A DNA stretch of 64,000 nt, taken from assembly GCA_002633025.1 (NCBI GenBank), contig NMRB01000038.1:495461-559460 (forward strand), in the 5' to 3' direction. Shown in pieces: positions 19,952 through 30,491 of this stretch (its first letter is position 1; each line of letters opens with the position of its first letter). The translations under genes and the position numbers were made by a program. The notes under the pieces are model-generated. The model made no database searches. It saw nothing but the letters and a program-made list of their open reading frames with translations, and was not told the origin of the DNA. The DNA is from Notospermus geniculatus. Lineage: Eukaryota; Nemertea; Pilidiophora; Heteronemertea; Lineidae.

Positions 19952-20472
19952 TACAGATGAACTGATAAAGATGTGCACATTTTCATGCATAGGAAGTCAT
20001 GAAGGGAAATGGAAGCAGTACCGGTTATTGAAAGAATCAGATAATGTTCACATATTTATTGAAAAATGATGGCAGAGTATATGGAGTAATATCCTGGAAA
20101 CTAAAAGTCTCACTGCAAAATGCCATTTACATGTAATGAGTGTACAATTAACTCTGGAAAAGAACAGGATCAATAAAAAGGGATCACTTTGAAACAAACA
20201 ATACGCACCTCATGTGGGCCTGCTTTATGGTACATATTCAATATTCAACTGTAATTACTATAGGCCTACCGGTACTCTTAAGATTTGTTAACTTCAAATC
20301 TTGTAAGTGATAAGAACAAATAAATTGAGCTACTAGATTTGTTAACGGTATGGAAGGTTATCAAATATTTGTTTTTTTTTCAAACTGTTAACTGACGAGG
20401 GTGTACTATACAAAAAAGTACTTATCAATTGTTAACAGAGTGGACAAGTAAGGTTTTCTTCCAATCATGAGA

Positions 20473-21270
20473 TTAGATGGAAGAGTCCATGACATTCACA
20501 TCTCGCATTTCCATATCGTGTGCGGCAAGGTATGCAACTTTCATCATACGCAATTCTTCTACAATAGATGACAGCAGTCCATTTTGTTCTTTCAGAAGCC
20601 CATTTTGTTCTCTCATCATTTCGACATGCTGTTTTTGGTAATCCACAGAAGTGTCAAGAAAGTCATTCTTGCTCTTCTTTTTCTTTCCACTTTCATCACC
20701 ATCTGTTTTGGCTCGTTTTGCACCGAATTCTGTTCCCTGCTTCATGACGCTGCCTTGGGATGACACAGATGGGGCAGGACTGCAAGAACGACTGTCACTA
20801 GCCCATGGTAAAGTCACAACTTCATCGTCGTCGTCGTCTTCATACAAAATCGTGTCGTGCTTAGGAAATTTGCCTGCACCAGGTGGATGAAGGACTCCAG
20901 CTGATGGTGTAACAATAACATGGGGGCGAACAGCGCCGCCCTTTGGATAGTACATGCTATAATAGTTCTGAAAAGCTTCATAAAGTTCACCTGAATCCCT
21001 TAACGTCGGGCGACGGTTCATGTCATCTGTCTCTCCTCCACTTCGTTTCAGTTCCTTGACCACTTCCCTGAAATCTTTACCAAGATTCTTCAGCATATTT
21101 TCAACCACCGTTCCTCCTGCCTTCACAACATCACCAGCTTTGTTGTAGAAGCCATGAGTTTCACCCTCCTTTTTTGCAGCAACAAAGTCCTTATGGTGTT
21201 CTTGCATATATTCCAACACACGAAGCATCTTTGCTTCATTCCAATGGAATCGTTTTTTAGTATCAGCCAT
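20473..21270 (-). CDS. Harbinger Myb/SANT-like accessory protein
   Basis: 265 codons from the ATG at 21270 (MADTKKRFHWNEAKML); 24 upstream in-frame residues are possible but less likely. Residues 1-90 form a Myb/SANT-like (trihelix) module: RFHWNEAKMLRVLEYMQEHH then LGKDFREVVKELKRSGGETD. The middle is Pro/Ser-rich with an acidic run (EDDDDDE); a basic KKKKSK nuclear-localisation-like stretch follows, then a C-terminal coiled coil with a duplicated EQNGLL. In Harbinger systems this second protein binds the transposase, brings it to the nucleus and to the ends. Its 3' end faces the transposase 3' end with ~520 bp between. Confidence 0.85.
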   Translation of the reverse strand: MADTKKRFHWNEAKMLRVLEYMQEHHKDFVAAKKEGETHGFYNKAGDVVKAGGTVVENMLKNLGKDFREVVKELKRSGGETDDMNRRPTLRDSGELYEAFQNYYSMYYPKGGAVRPHVIVTPSAGVLHPPGAGKFPKHDTILYEDDDDDEVVTLPWASDSRSCSPAPSVSSQGSVMKQGTEFGAKRAKTDGDESGKKKKSKNDFLDTSVDYQKQHVEMMREQNGLLKEQNGLLSSIVEELRMMKVAYLAAHDMEMRDVNVMDSSI

Positions 21271-21670
21271 GGTGATCGCTGTATGCAAGATTACTGAATG
21301 CAAAGTACAGTGAGGAAGTGACAGACTGTTTCCAGGAATCAATACCAGGAACTTCTAATGGATTACTTGGAAATCAAACACCAGGGTTACACTCAGGTGA
21401 CACCAGTGTAACGCTTGTGTAACACCAAAGTAACACTGAGGTAATCTGAGAGTTAACTTGAGCTCGGTGTCTAGAGCTCAGGTTAACACTAACACAACAC
21501 TAACACGACACTAACACTAAATATACACTAACCCTGACAGACTTGACCTCACCCAATGCCTTCTACTCATGGGTGGGTTCTAGACCTAACCACAAGAAAA
21601 CGACATGGCAGCGATCATGCGACAGGGCATCGCGTAATCCAGGTCTATTTAGTTATTTTCTACTCGACCA

Positions 21671-21779
21671 GGACCCATGTTCCCGAAGCCATCGTTAGGT
21701 TAACGATGTCGTTAAAACTGGGAAAATGCATAGCGTAACGACATCGTTAACCTAACGACGGCTTCGGGAACATGGGTCC
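21671..21779. repeat. Hairpin MITE, copy 1 of a tandem pair
   Basis: GGACCCATGTTCCCGAAGCC pairs with GGCTTCGGGAACATGGGTCC; inner arms ATCGTTAGGTTAACGATGTC and its complement. About 109 bp. Confidence 0.9.
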
Positions 21780-21784
21780 AGGTG

Positions 21785-21890
21785 CCATGTTCCCGAAGCC
21801 ATCGTTACGTTAACGATATCGTTAAAACTGGGAAAATGCGTAGGGTAACGACATCGTTAACCTTACGAGGGCTTCGGGAACATGGGTCCA
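21785..21890. repeat. Hairpin MITE, copy 2 of a tandem pair
   Basis: Nearly identical to the hairpin immediately upstream (CCATGTTCCCGAAGCCATCG at the left end, CGGGAACATGGGTCCAGG at the right), with a few substitutions and the left GGAC lost. Direct duplication of a whole hairpin, or insertion next to a sibling. Confidence 0.9.
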
Positions 21891-22906
21891 GGTTCGCCGG
21901 CCGTTCGCTTAACGCATACTCTACAGTAAATAAGCCTGGCCCTTCAAGAGACCGAGTCTCTTTTTCAAACTTTCACAAATCCTTAACGCTGATCGCCAAG
22001 TTAGCGCCATCGTGAGTTTTGTGCAACTGGGCCCTGTTATGTAAAAACTGTGGTAGCCCTATTTTAATTGGTGTCAGGTGGCATGCCCGATGATAATACA
22101 TGACCACAATAATAATTGTGCTGTTGACCACAATAATGACGTGTATTCACAGATAAAAGGTTCATTGATTAATGAGAGTTTTTGAAGTTGAAATAGGCAT
22201 GTGTCAGGCCCCAACAGAGTCATTTCCCGCTTTCAATTTTTGGATGAAATACCACACCCTGTAAAACTGATTATTGGGCTCATAATGGCCTGATCACTTA
22301 ACCTGGTCCCCTTGGAGATTTAGAAGGTGGATGTTGCGCTTTTTGGGCCATCCCTGTAGTCCGACGCCGAGCTAAATACATATAGACCAGCGGGCGCCAT
22401 GATGGTCTTATGCATTTGCTTGCGCCTGTCGTAGTATTTTTAATCAGGACAACGTTCGGTCTCTTCGGCAGTGCGATACGTTTGTTATAATTTAGAAAGT
22501 TTGCTACCTGTATCTAGATGAATAAGATTTGGCAAATTACTTCAGATTGCATGTTTCGCTGTCCCTGCCAAGTGGCATGTCATACATTAATTACAAGTTC
22601 GGAACGTCTTTTTTAATCACCCGATGTATGGCTTTTAAGGCCTTGTCTATTTGAATACATCTTTATCCTAATGTTCGTTGAACAATAAACATGGCATATA
22701 CTTTATAGGGAGATAAATTCCTGTTACATCGGTTAGGCCTACCCCGGTTCTCATTTCTCGGGGACACGATGACCCTACCGCACGTCCGTTTGAAGGCGAA
22801 TTTATTCTCAAATTTAATGAGCTGTGACGTCCCATGCGCTGGTGACACCAAGCGGTAACACCTGGAAATAACCATTCATATCAAACGCTAGGCCCTTCCT
22901 CTCTAC
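21891..22906. other. Unassigned intergenic
   Basis: 21888-21924 is an inverted match to 17044-17080 (GGCCGTTCGCTTAACGCATA). Nothing else recognised. Confidence 0.35.
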
Positions 22907-22908
22907 AA

Positions 22909-23334
22909 TGAACTTACAATAGGCTGTAATCCATGTGTACGCCCATATCCAAGTTTCATGCCATTTTTTCGACGGTTAGAACACTATCTTTAAAAATCGT
23001 TCTGTAGTGGTATACAGGGATCTCTCACCAAGCTAAAGTCGATTGCTTCATGAAGAATCAGTTTGCCAATATTTCTAATTATCGGCACCCGTTTATTAGG
23101 TCTACACAATGAAATACAATACAACTCACAATAGGCTGTAATCCATGTATACGCCCATATCAAAGTTTCATGCCATTTTTTGGACAGCTAGAAGACTATC
23201 GTAAAAAATCGTTCTGTAGTGGTATACAGGGATCTCTCACTAAGCTAAAGTCAATTGCTTGATGAAGAACCAGTTAGCCAATATTTCTAATTATCGGCAG
23301 CCGTTTCGAATAGGCCTACACAATGAAGTACAAT
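22909..23334. repeat. Direct tandem duplication, period 212 bp
   Basis: AGGCTGTAATCCATGTRTAC recurs at 22921 and 23133, followed by shared GTTCTGTAGTGGTATACAGG and AATATTTCTAATTATCGGCA. Copies are about 90% identical by eye. Confidence 0.9.
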
Positions 23335-23338
23335 ACAA

Positions 23339-24505
23339 CGTATCTCCCATTCACACAAACTAACCGCAACGTTGCCATATATGGTCAGCGCACTAGAGGA
23401 GAACGACATGCACACGAAGCATTACGTTCAAACGGACGTGACCGGTACCTTCCTCTTGATACATTCGGGCCCCTTGTAATTGAAATGCCTCCGCCTTCTC
23501 CATATACGTTCCCCTCCTTTCATTCATCTGACACACGATGGCAGTTTCCTTATGTAACAAATCAAAGGTTGTACATTTCAGCTTGGAACACATGATCGCA
23601 CATGCAGCAACGACACAACGTCCTGCTGTTGTATGTCCGATTCTACAAGGCCCAAGCCATGCACGACTGTCTGAAATTTCTCGTGGAAAAGACTGTTCTA
23701 AGAAAGTAATGAAATGAATTGATTGTGGCTTGACCTTGAATGCAGCTTTACTAAGTCGCTCCCGTATTTGGCTCCTTCAACCAACGGGGATCATTTAGTG
23801 ATGCTAAGCTCTCATGTAATGCAGCATTTAAGCTCATGCTGGGAGTCAACGTAAGGAAAGAACATTGACTCTTGAGTCAATGAGTCATTCACGGTAATAA
23901 TCAATCATTTAGGTTGTGTTTCTTTATACATGAAGGTAATTATTTCCAAGGGTAAAAAGTTTGACTTAAAATCGATTGATTGAATTTGCGACATAATCGA
24001 ATACAGGTGTGAAGGGAAAGAATGTCCTAGGAAAAAATGTCCCGGGAACAAAAGAGCCGATTGTTACATTCTAATCTCTGGCGATTGGTTTCTATACCCA
24101 TGCAGCTTATTCCGTCATTCAACAATAGAAGCGGACAATTTTTACAGGGGGACACTCTTTACTGCTATACTGTATGCAAATTAATTGGGATTGGGAATAC
24201 TTCAGAAAAAATATTCCCGCACAGACAAAGTAGAGTTGGATTTTTTTCAATAACAAGTATGGGTGATATCATTTGCAAGTTGGACGATGACGTTGACCTC
24301 TTATCATTTAGGCCTACGTCAATGCATTTGAAAAATGATGGGTTGTAATGCATCCCCAACAATGTTACGAAAATGTTCCCGATGCGTAATATTACAGGGC
24401 AACGAATAATGACTTGCTGATAAGGAAGAGGACCCTTGTTTCTTCTTGTTGGAAGCTCGATATCTGGGGTAATTAAGTCCCGGATGAACATTATCACAAT
24501 GTACA
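23339..24505. other. Unassigned intergenic
   Basis: No exon or repeat recognised. GTCCTAGGAAAAAATGTCCC near 24025 loosely resembles the repeat-unit words at 35290. Confidence 0.3.
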
Positions 24506-24596
24506 ATCAACCTTGCCGTACAACTGCGGGAGAAAGTTCCGGTCACATACGCTTGGAAAAGCTGAGATTCCAAATTACTATAAATACCATCGCTAA

Positions 24597-24831
24597 AGCA
24601 TGGCGCACACGAGCGATTTTTCGAGCGATTTTGTAGGCGACCACAGAAGCGACTAAACATATTTTCAGTTTTTTTGAAATTTTTGTTGGCTTGTTTGCGA
24701 CAAATGCTTCCTTGGAAGATCAGTGATGGCGCGGATGACATCATTGATCGACCTCCAGGGTAATTATCGCAGGCGACCTAGTAGTCGCATTGGTAGTCGC
24801 CCCCATTTTAGTCGCTCGTGTGCGCCATGCT
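24597..24831. mobile_element. Hairpin MITE, 235 bp, TSD TAA
   Basis: Ends AGCATGGCGCACACGAGCGA and its complement at the right. TAA flanks at 24594-24596 and 24832-24834. The opposite foldback arm (29205-29220) has the uninterrupted CGCTAAGGGCAA, giving a direct empty-site comparison. TWA duplication fits Harbinger-type MITEs. Confidence 0.9.
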
Positions 24832-25014
24832 TAAGGGCAAAATTATAACCCTAGGTGAATGAATACACTAACAAGAGGCCCATGGGCCTGGCGCTCAGCT
24901 GACAGTTGACTTGAGGTGCAGTTGTAGGTGTAATGAAGCATGCTAAAGGAGAGGTGGAACTGTAAACTGACTGGGTCCAATGGATTTTATTACTGGTGTA
25001 TAAAAATGAAGAGA

Positions 25015-26405
25015 AGGACACCTTGGCTCAACTGGTCTTTAAATAGGTCACTAGGTCATTGAAGTACGTCACTTCAAACGTACACTTCATTACCATCAGT
25101 TTGATACCAAACATGACTACCGGTACCTTGGCTCAACTGGTCTTTAAGTAGGTCACTAGGTCATGGAAGTAGGTCACATTAAACCTACTTTTCATTGCCT
25201 TTAGTTTGATACCAAACATGGCTATCTTGGCTCAACTGACACTTCATTACCTTTAGTTTGATACCAAACATGCCTACCTTGGCTCAACTAGTCTTTAAGT
25301 AGGTCACTAGGTCATGGAAGTAGGTCACTAGGTCATGGAAGTAGGTCAGTTGAAACCTGCACTTCATTACCTTTAGTTTGATACCAAACATGACTACCTT
25401 GGCTCAACTTACTGGTCTTTAAGTAGGTCACTAGGTCATGGAAGTAGGTCAATTCAAACCTACACTTCATTACCTTTAGTTTGATACCAAATATGACTGA
25501 CTACCTTGGCTCAACTTGTCTTTAAGTAGGTCACTAGGTCATGGACGTAGGTCAGTTTAAACGTACACTTCATTACCTTTAGTTTGATACCAAACATGCC
25601 TACCTTCGCTCAACTAGTCTTTAAGTAGGTCACTAGTTCATGGAAGTAGGTCACTAGGTCATGGAAGTATCAGTTGAAACCTACGCTTCATTACCTTTAG
25701 TTTGATACCAAACATGACTACCTTGGCTCAGCTGGTCTTTAAGTAGGTCACTAGGTCATGGAAGTAGGTCAGTTCAAACGTACACTTCATTACCTTTAGT
25801 TTGATACCAAACATGCCTACCTTGGCTCAACTAGTCTTTAAAGCCTAGGTCACAAATGCACTGGGCGCCGTACGATTTTCCCCACCCAGCGGCTTGATGT
25901 GGGTCTTTGAGACTGAAACTTGGATCTAAGCTGAATTATGCTGAAATCGTCTCAATGGATAAGCGGAAAATAGACTAGATCAAACTGGGCAGCGTAGAAA
26001 TTGGCCAAAATGTCTGTTTTTACTCGCCGTACGGGCCCCGGGAGTGGATATGTGCCCTAGGCTTAAGTAGGTCACTAGGTCATGGAAGTAGGTCAGTTGA
26101 AACCTACACTTCATTACCTTTAGTTTGATACCAAACATGCCTACCTTGGCTCAACTAGTCTTTAAGTAGGTCACTAGGTCATGGAAGTAGGTCACTAGGT
26201 CATGGAAGTAGGTCAGTTATAACCTACACTCCATTACCTTTAGTTTGGTACCAAACATGACTACCTTGGCTCAACTAGTCTTTAAGTAGGTCACTAGGTC
26301 ATGGAAGTAGGTCACTAGGTCATGGAATGAGGTCAGTTCAAACCTACACTTCATTACCTTTAGTTTGATACCAAACATGACTACCTTGGCTCAACTGGGC
26401 TTTAA
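25015..26405. repeat. Satellite array, unit ~100 bp with internal 20-bp duplications
   Basis: About eleven copies of a unit containing ACCTTGGCTCAACT, TCTTTAAGTAGGTCACTAGG, TCATGGAAGTAGGTCA, CACTTCATTACCTTTAGTTT and GATACCAAACATG. Some units duplicate the GTAGGTCACTAGGTCATGGA block. Interrupted once by the MITE at 25842-26063. Confidence 0.95.
25842..26063. mobile_element. Hairpin MITE inside the satellite, 222 bp, TSD TAA
   Basis: Ends AGCCTAGG..CAC and, inverted, AGCCTAGGGCACAT; inner arms share GCCGTACG. TAA on both sides; neighbouring satellite units show the empty site TCTTTAAGTAGGTCAC. Confidence 0.9.
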
Positions 26406-27288
26406 GTAGTCCAGTATTGACTCTTGGACACGAAATCACGGACCCTCGCATCAGATGGGAAGGGGTTAATAGGTCTCACTTTTCAGCTTATGCGTCAAGA
26501 TGTACGTCGTATTAGACATACTTGGTGACAATGGGTTAATACTAGATAGGCCTGCAATTTATTCGTGGTGAAGTGAGATAGGCCAGATATCTTCTGAGAC
26601 GCATTGGGTGGGAAGGAGTTAATATGGGAATCAATCCATGATTGACATCAATGAGAAATATGGCCGATCTGGCGATGCTGTCCACCATTCAATAGTAGCT
26701 TGCCATTCAATACAACAGGGTGTTGACCGTCTCCGACAGTTCAACATGAACTTCCCTGAGGAAGGACAAGCCGCGGCTGGGACAGAATTAGTGTCTTCTC
26801 GACGCATTGATCCCCGGAACCGCCGAAAGGCGGCAGCACAACACGGCGATGGCTTTTACGGATCACGATTGCAATGTTTCATAGTTCGATTTGGTGTAGG
26901 TGATTTACCGATGTCCGTTCACTATGATGGGGACCAGTTTGACAGTTCAGGCAGCCGTAAATGAATAGCTGGAATGGCGAATGGTGACTACTGATGCATT
27001 TTTTTGCCGGAAGGAATGTTGACTTTGAAGTAAATTGATGTTTTAGTTGAAGTCAGTCAAATCTGCAACGTCACACCTAATTGTCTATACATGTTTCGAC
27101 ACGTCATCGTGCACAATGGTTTTGATGACGTATGAACATTCTGTGCACTCCACATGGTTTGCATGATATAGGATTTGGAGAAACTCGGACATCTTCGGCA
27201 AGGCAAGAGGCGATCGTCCGCAGACGCGTACGGGGTGTATACAGGATGATCAATAAAAACATTCTCAAAACAAAATTGAGCTGATACT
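26406..27288. other. Unique part of the Helentron-like element
   Basis: A 108-codon plus frame at 26638-26964 has no recognisable motif. Nothing else seen. Confidence 0.3.
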
Positions 27289-27334
27289 GGAACTTTACAA
27301 TCTGAAACTCTACAGTTTCAGATTGTAAAGTTCC
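27289..27334. repeat. Perfect 21-bp hairpin, 4-nt loop
   Basis: GGAACTTTACAATCTGAAACT / loop CTAC / exact complement. Confidence 0.95.
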
Positions 27335-27627
27335 ACTTGAAAAAGACCCCGCTTGGGGTCGAAAATTTTGAATTCTGGAGATTTTTGCTTATTATCATTT
27401 TGTGTGTCAATTTTGGAAAAACACGGGTATTTTCATCAGGTGTAACCGTAGCTATAAACTGCTTCCTGGTTCCGATAACCCTGGGTTTAGTGAAAACAAA
27501 TAGGACAAAATCCATAGGTTGATGATTGTCGCCGTTTGCGTTGTGCAGAGCGATGTGTCCTGAACTTCACCTGATTAAACCAACAGTTCCCTGTCCCTTC
27601 GTCGTTGATGGTCCCAATCAAATTTAA

Positions 27628-27978
27628 GGCCTTTTTTTTATTAGTTGGTTTACGAAACCTCCGACGTTGGATTTCCTGATTTCAGAAAAATAATAAAGTT
27701 GAAATTTTCCCTCTTTTTTATTTCCTCCGACCCTCTATTGTATCCCCACACAGGAAAAAAATAAAATCATTGTTTTTTTGGCAATCCATCAGTTTGTATT
27801 TTTAACAAAAGCTGAGCTGAAGGACATTTTTAAAATTTTTTCTTGCCTCCTGCTCCAGCCTTTCAGGATTTATTTTTAAAAAGCTGAGCTGAAGGACCTT
27901 TATTTTTATTTTTTTTCCTCCCTCCTGCCTCAGCCTTGCAGAATTTTATTTCGTAAACCAACTAATAAAAAAAGGCCT
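27628..27978. mobile_element. MITE, 351 bp, 29-bp inverted repeats
   Basis: AGGCCTTTTTTTATTAGTTG at the left and its complement ending AAAAAAAGGCCT at the right, extending through GTTTACGAAA. The interior has two direct copies of AGCTGAGCTGAAGGAC and T-rich runs. Flanks TTA and AAA, so the duplication is imperfect. Confidence 0.85.
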
Positions 27979-28900
27979 AAACACATGTCATGCTATCGAA
28001 ATGTATAAGGAATTTTTATTGTCATACGCAACAAAAACAGCCAGAGTCTGCGACTCGAAATGACGAATGAGGAGCTGATAAGAGATCGAACCGTGAAAAG
28101 CAAGGTGCCGACGATAGGCCTCATTCTGCTGATTGCACCAAAACTATCATACCCCTTTGTCGTTAATGGTCCCAATCAGACTAATAATGCATAAAATAAT
28201 CAAAAAATGCGAAATGTTAACAATTTTTAAGCCAGCACACTATAAAAATAAGCAGCCCGAGTCGAAGACTTGGAATGACGTGCAAGAAGCCGAGATCGGT
28301 GTTGTCGGTTCGATCATTGTGATTTTTTCCCGATATACATCGCCTTATTTTGAATCCACTCGTGTCGTTTTCATGAAAATAACTTCAATTATTCATTGAT
28401 GGTCCTCTAAACTACCGCTCAGGTATGATTTCATGAGGCGATTGTGTATGATCATAGGGATTTTATGCGATTATCATAGGTATGTTTCATCTCGATTAAC
28501 TTTGTGCAAGCAGCACCACATTTCCCATGATTCCTCATTCCACGAACAAAAGAGCATCCAACATCCGTCAAAGTAACTGGCGCGGGAAATTTAAATAGTG
28601 CTGTTTTCTATTTTGTCACCTAGCGCCCCCTGGCGAACAAATTTCGAATTAATTGTCAGTGCACTTGGTGCACTACAAATCAAGCTTCATATCCTGTCAA
28701 TTTCAGTTTGATATGTTGCCTCTGGACTGAGTTATTGGGGTTTTCCGTTTTACGGAAAATGCCCCCTGGAGGGCACAATGTAGGTCAGATCGCAAAAATT
28801 TTTGGTTCTGTTTCGAGTCCTTCCAAGGGCCTACCTCTCCACCCACTTTCATGACCCTGGGCCTTGCGGTTGAGAAACGTGCCAGTTTAACGGACGCCAC
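27979..28900. other. 3' unique part of the Helentron-like element
   Basis: The CGTTAATGGTCCCAATCA word at 28160 repeats one at 27603 (CGTTGATGGTCCCAATCA), suggesting an old internal duplication. No gene. Confidence 0.35.
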
Positions 28901-28918
28901 ACACACACACACACACAC
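28901..28918. repeat. (CA)n microsatellite
   Basis: About nine CA units between two ACGGACGCCAC copies near the 3' end of the Helentron-like element. Confidence 0.9.
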
Positions 28919-28947
28919 AGACGGACGCCACTCAGTATACATATGAC

Positions 28948-28978
28948 TAGCTCCGCTGACCTTTGGTCAGCTGAGCTA
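28948..28978 (+). repeat. 3'-terminal hairpin of the Helentron-like element
   Basis: TAGCTCCGCTGACC / TTT / GGTCAGCTGAGCTA, one mismatch, followed by an A-run. The right strand can alternatively pair with the element's 5' GCTCAGCTGAC. Confidence 0.8.
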
Positions 28979-29042
28979 AAAAAGCCTAGCTGCTGTAATA
29001 TATCCCAGAAATTCGCAGGAGAACGCATCAAAAATCCGCGTC

Positions 29043-29114
29043 AATTTTAAAATGAACTGTACGGCTGCGGGAGAATTAGACTTCTCCCGCAGCCGTACAG
29101 TTCATTTTAAAATT
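29043..29114. repeat. Perfect hairpin at the centre of the foldback
   Basis: 33-bp arms (AATTTTAAAATGAACTGTAC...), 6-nt loop TTAGAC. This is the turning point of the 24506-29306 foldback. Confidence 0.95.
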
Positions 29115-29306
29115 GCCGATTTTCGATGGGTTATCCTGCGAATTTCTGGGAAAAATTGCAGCTGCATGCCTTTTATAGTGTATTCATTCACCTAGGGCTG
29201 TCATCTTGCCCTTAGCGATGGTATTTAGTAATTTGGAATCTCAGCTTTTCCAAGTGTATGTGACCGGAACTTTCTCCCGCAGCTGTACGGCAAGGTTGAT
29301 TGTACA

Positions 29307-29673
29307 CCGTGATTATTCCTTCCCGTGAGAATCTGTATCTTCAAATCAATTCTTCATTACTAAAGATATCTGCAGGGTTCCGGCTGTCTGTAAATACTCG
29401 CTTTCGGTGTAAAACAGGGCACATCTCGCCAATTTCCACAACCTCAAGGTGTCTCCTTGCCATGTTGTCTTGTCAGTGCCAAGCAGCAAAATGAAATACA
29501 TGTCGTTGCGAACTTAGTGACTTAGAGGTACCCCAGATCACCGCTGACTTTAGCAGCCGACCTAGCATTCAACTAGGCCTAGCAACATTTTATGACTAAC
29601 ACTTGGAAGTCAACTAGGGATAGTCGCCAACTACAGGCCAATTTAGTTGTCAACCTGGCTTGGAAGCCTTTTA
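29307..29673. other. Unassigned intergenic
   Basis: No gene; contains CTAGGCCTAG and AACTAG words only. Confidence 0.3.
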
Positions 29674-30102
29674 AGGCCCGTTTACACATGCAACTTTTCA
29701 TATGCAACTTCATGCAACTTGTTGCATAAACCTGAGGAGAGCAAAAATTTCATCAAAGTTGCATTGTGTAAGCGGATATGCAACTTGTTGCAACTAACTA
29801 CTGCAACTTGTTGCAAACTACTGCAACTTGTTGCAAATTTAGGATCCAGATCCTATTTTCTGGTGAAGTTGCAACAAGTTGCACGTCGCTGACCAATGAG
29901 AATACAGCAAAAATCATGTGACGTATACTAAATCCAAAATGACTGCGTAACAAAGGGTTCCCGCCCAAATTCTTGCAACTTGCTGCGAACGTTTGCAACT
30001 TATCGCGCTGGATGTTGCAATGTGTAAACGAAAACCGGTGGACTGCAACTAGTTGCAGGTTGCAGCAACTCGCAACTTGGTGCAACCTAGTGTAAACCGC
30101 CC
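29674..30102. mobile_element. Hairpin-type MITE rich in GCAACTTGTTGCA motifs
   Basis: Left end AGGCCCGTTTACACATGCAA, right end (complement) GGGCGGTTTACACTAGGTTG. The interior repeats the palindromic word GCAACTTGTTGCA and halves of it a dozen or so times on both strands. Flanks TTA and ATT do not match, so target duplication is unproven. Confidence 0.75.
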
Positions 30103-30163
30103 ATTGTGCATATGGCCCCCGAATGATATTATATATACATGTATGGATACAGACAATAGAGGA

Positions 30164-30386
30164 TATCACTCCAAAAGAGCGCAGCACCTGACGGGGTCAG
30201 CGTCACAACGTCCCGCACGTCATTTCATGATGTCTCGAGGTGAGACGAAAAAAATCAGATTGTGTCACGACGTCATGATCGCTGAAACAACCGAATATTT
30301 TTTCGAGTCACGTCATCCGTTCAGAAATGATGTGCGGGACATCGTGACGCTGACCCCGTCAGGTGCTGCGCTCTTTTGGAGTGATA
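30164..30386. repeat. Hairpin MITE, ~223 bp
   Basis: TATCACTCCAAAAGAGCGCA pairs with TGCGCTCTTTTGGAGTGATA; arms continue through CACCTGACGGGGTCAGCGTC for about 60 bp. Confidence 0.9.
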
Positions 30387-30491
30387 GAGTCTATTAATCA
30401 ATCAACCCACAACTCAGCATCGTACATGTATACTACACTTGACCATCTATACAAATATAGACAGCAACTCAATCATTGCTTATGGGACATT

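Larger units (their letters stand above)
18691..21554 (+). mobile_element. PIF/Harbinger DNA transposon, apparently complete (2.86 kb)
   Basis: Terminal inverted repeats begin GGGTGAGGTCAAGTCTGTCA at both ends (about 30 bp, one mismatch), flanked by the 3-bp duplication AAT (18688-18690, 21555-21557). It encodes the two proteins expected of the superfamily: a DDE transposase (19022-19951, plus) and a Myb/SANT-like protein (20473-21270, minus), in convergent orientation. Subterminal regions are dense in GTTAGTGT / AACACTGGTGTCAC-type words. No frameshift or stop in either gene, so it may be recently active. Confidence 0.9.
24871..28976 (+). mobile_element. Helentron/pearl-like element with satellite core, 4.1 kb
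   Basis: Starts ACAAG, a perfect 14-bp palindrome AGGCCCATGGGCCT (24876-24889), 3 nt, then GCTCAGCTGAC (24893-24903). Ends with a hairpin whose last strand GTCAGCTGAGC (28966-28976) is the exact complement of the 5' segment. No target duplication; the empty site in the opposite foldback arm reads ACTATAAAAGG, i.e. insertion between A and T or within A/T. Central ~100-bp satellite, 3' hairpin and lack of TSD match non-autonomous Helentron (HINE/pearl) architecture. No Rep/helicase gene seen. Confidence 0.6.
24506..29306. repeat. Foldback whose left arm holds a MITE and a 4.1-kb element
   Basis: Sequence 29079-29306 is the reverse complement of 24506-24596 + 24832-24870 + 28977-29078. Shared words include CAACCTTGCCGTACA, GGAAAAGCTGAGATTCCAAA and GTGAATGAATACACTA. 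The right arm thus records the empty state of both insertions in the left arm. Confidence 0.85.

Noticed and set aside
25015-26405. Regularly spaced repeats that could suggest a CRISPR array
   Set aside because: Units of ~100 bp are repeated over their full length with no unique spacers, and the context is eukaryotic; it is a satellite inside a transposable element.
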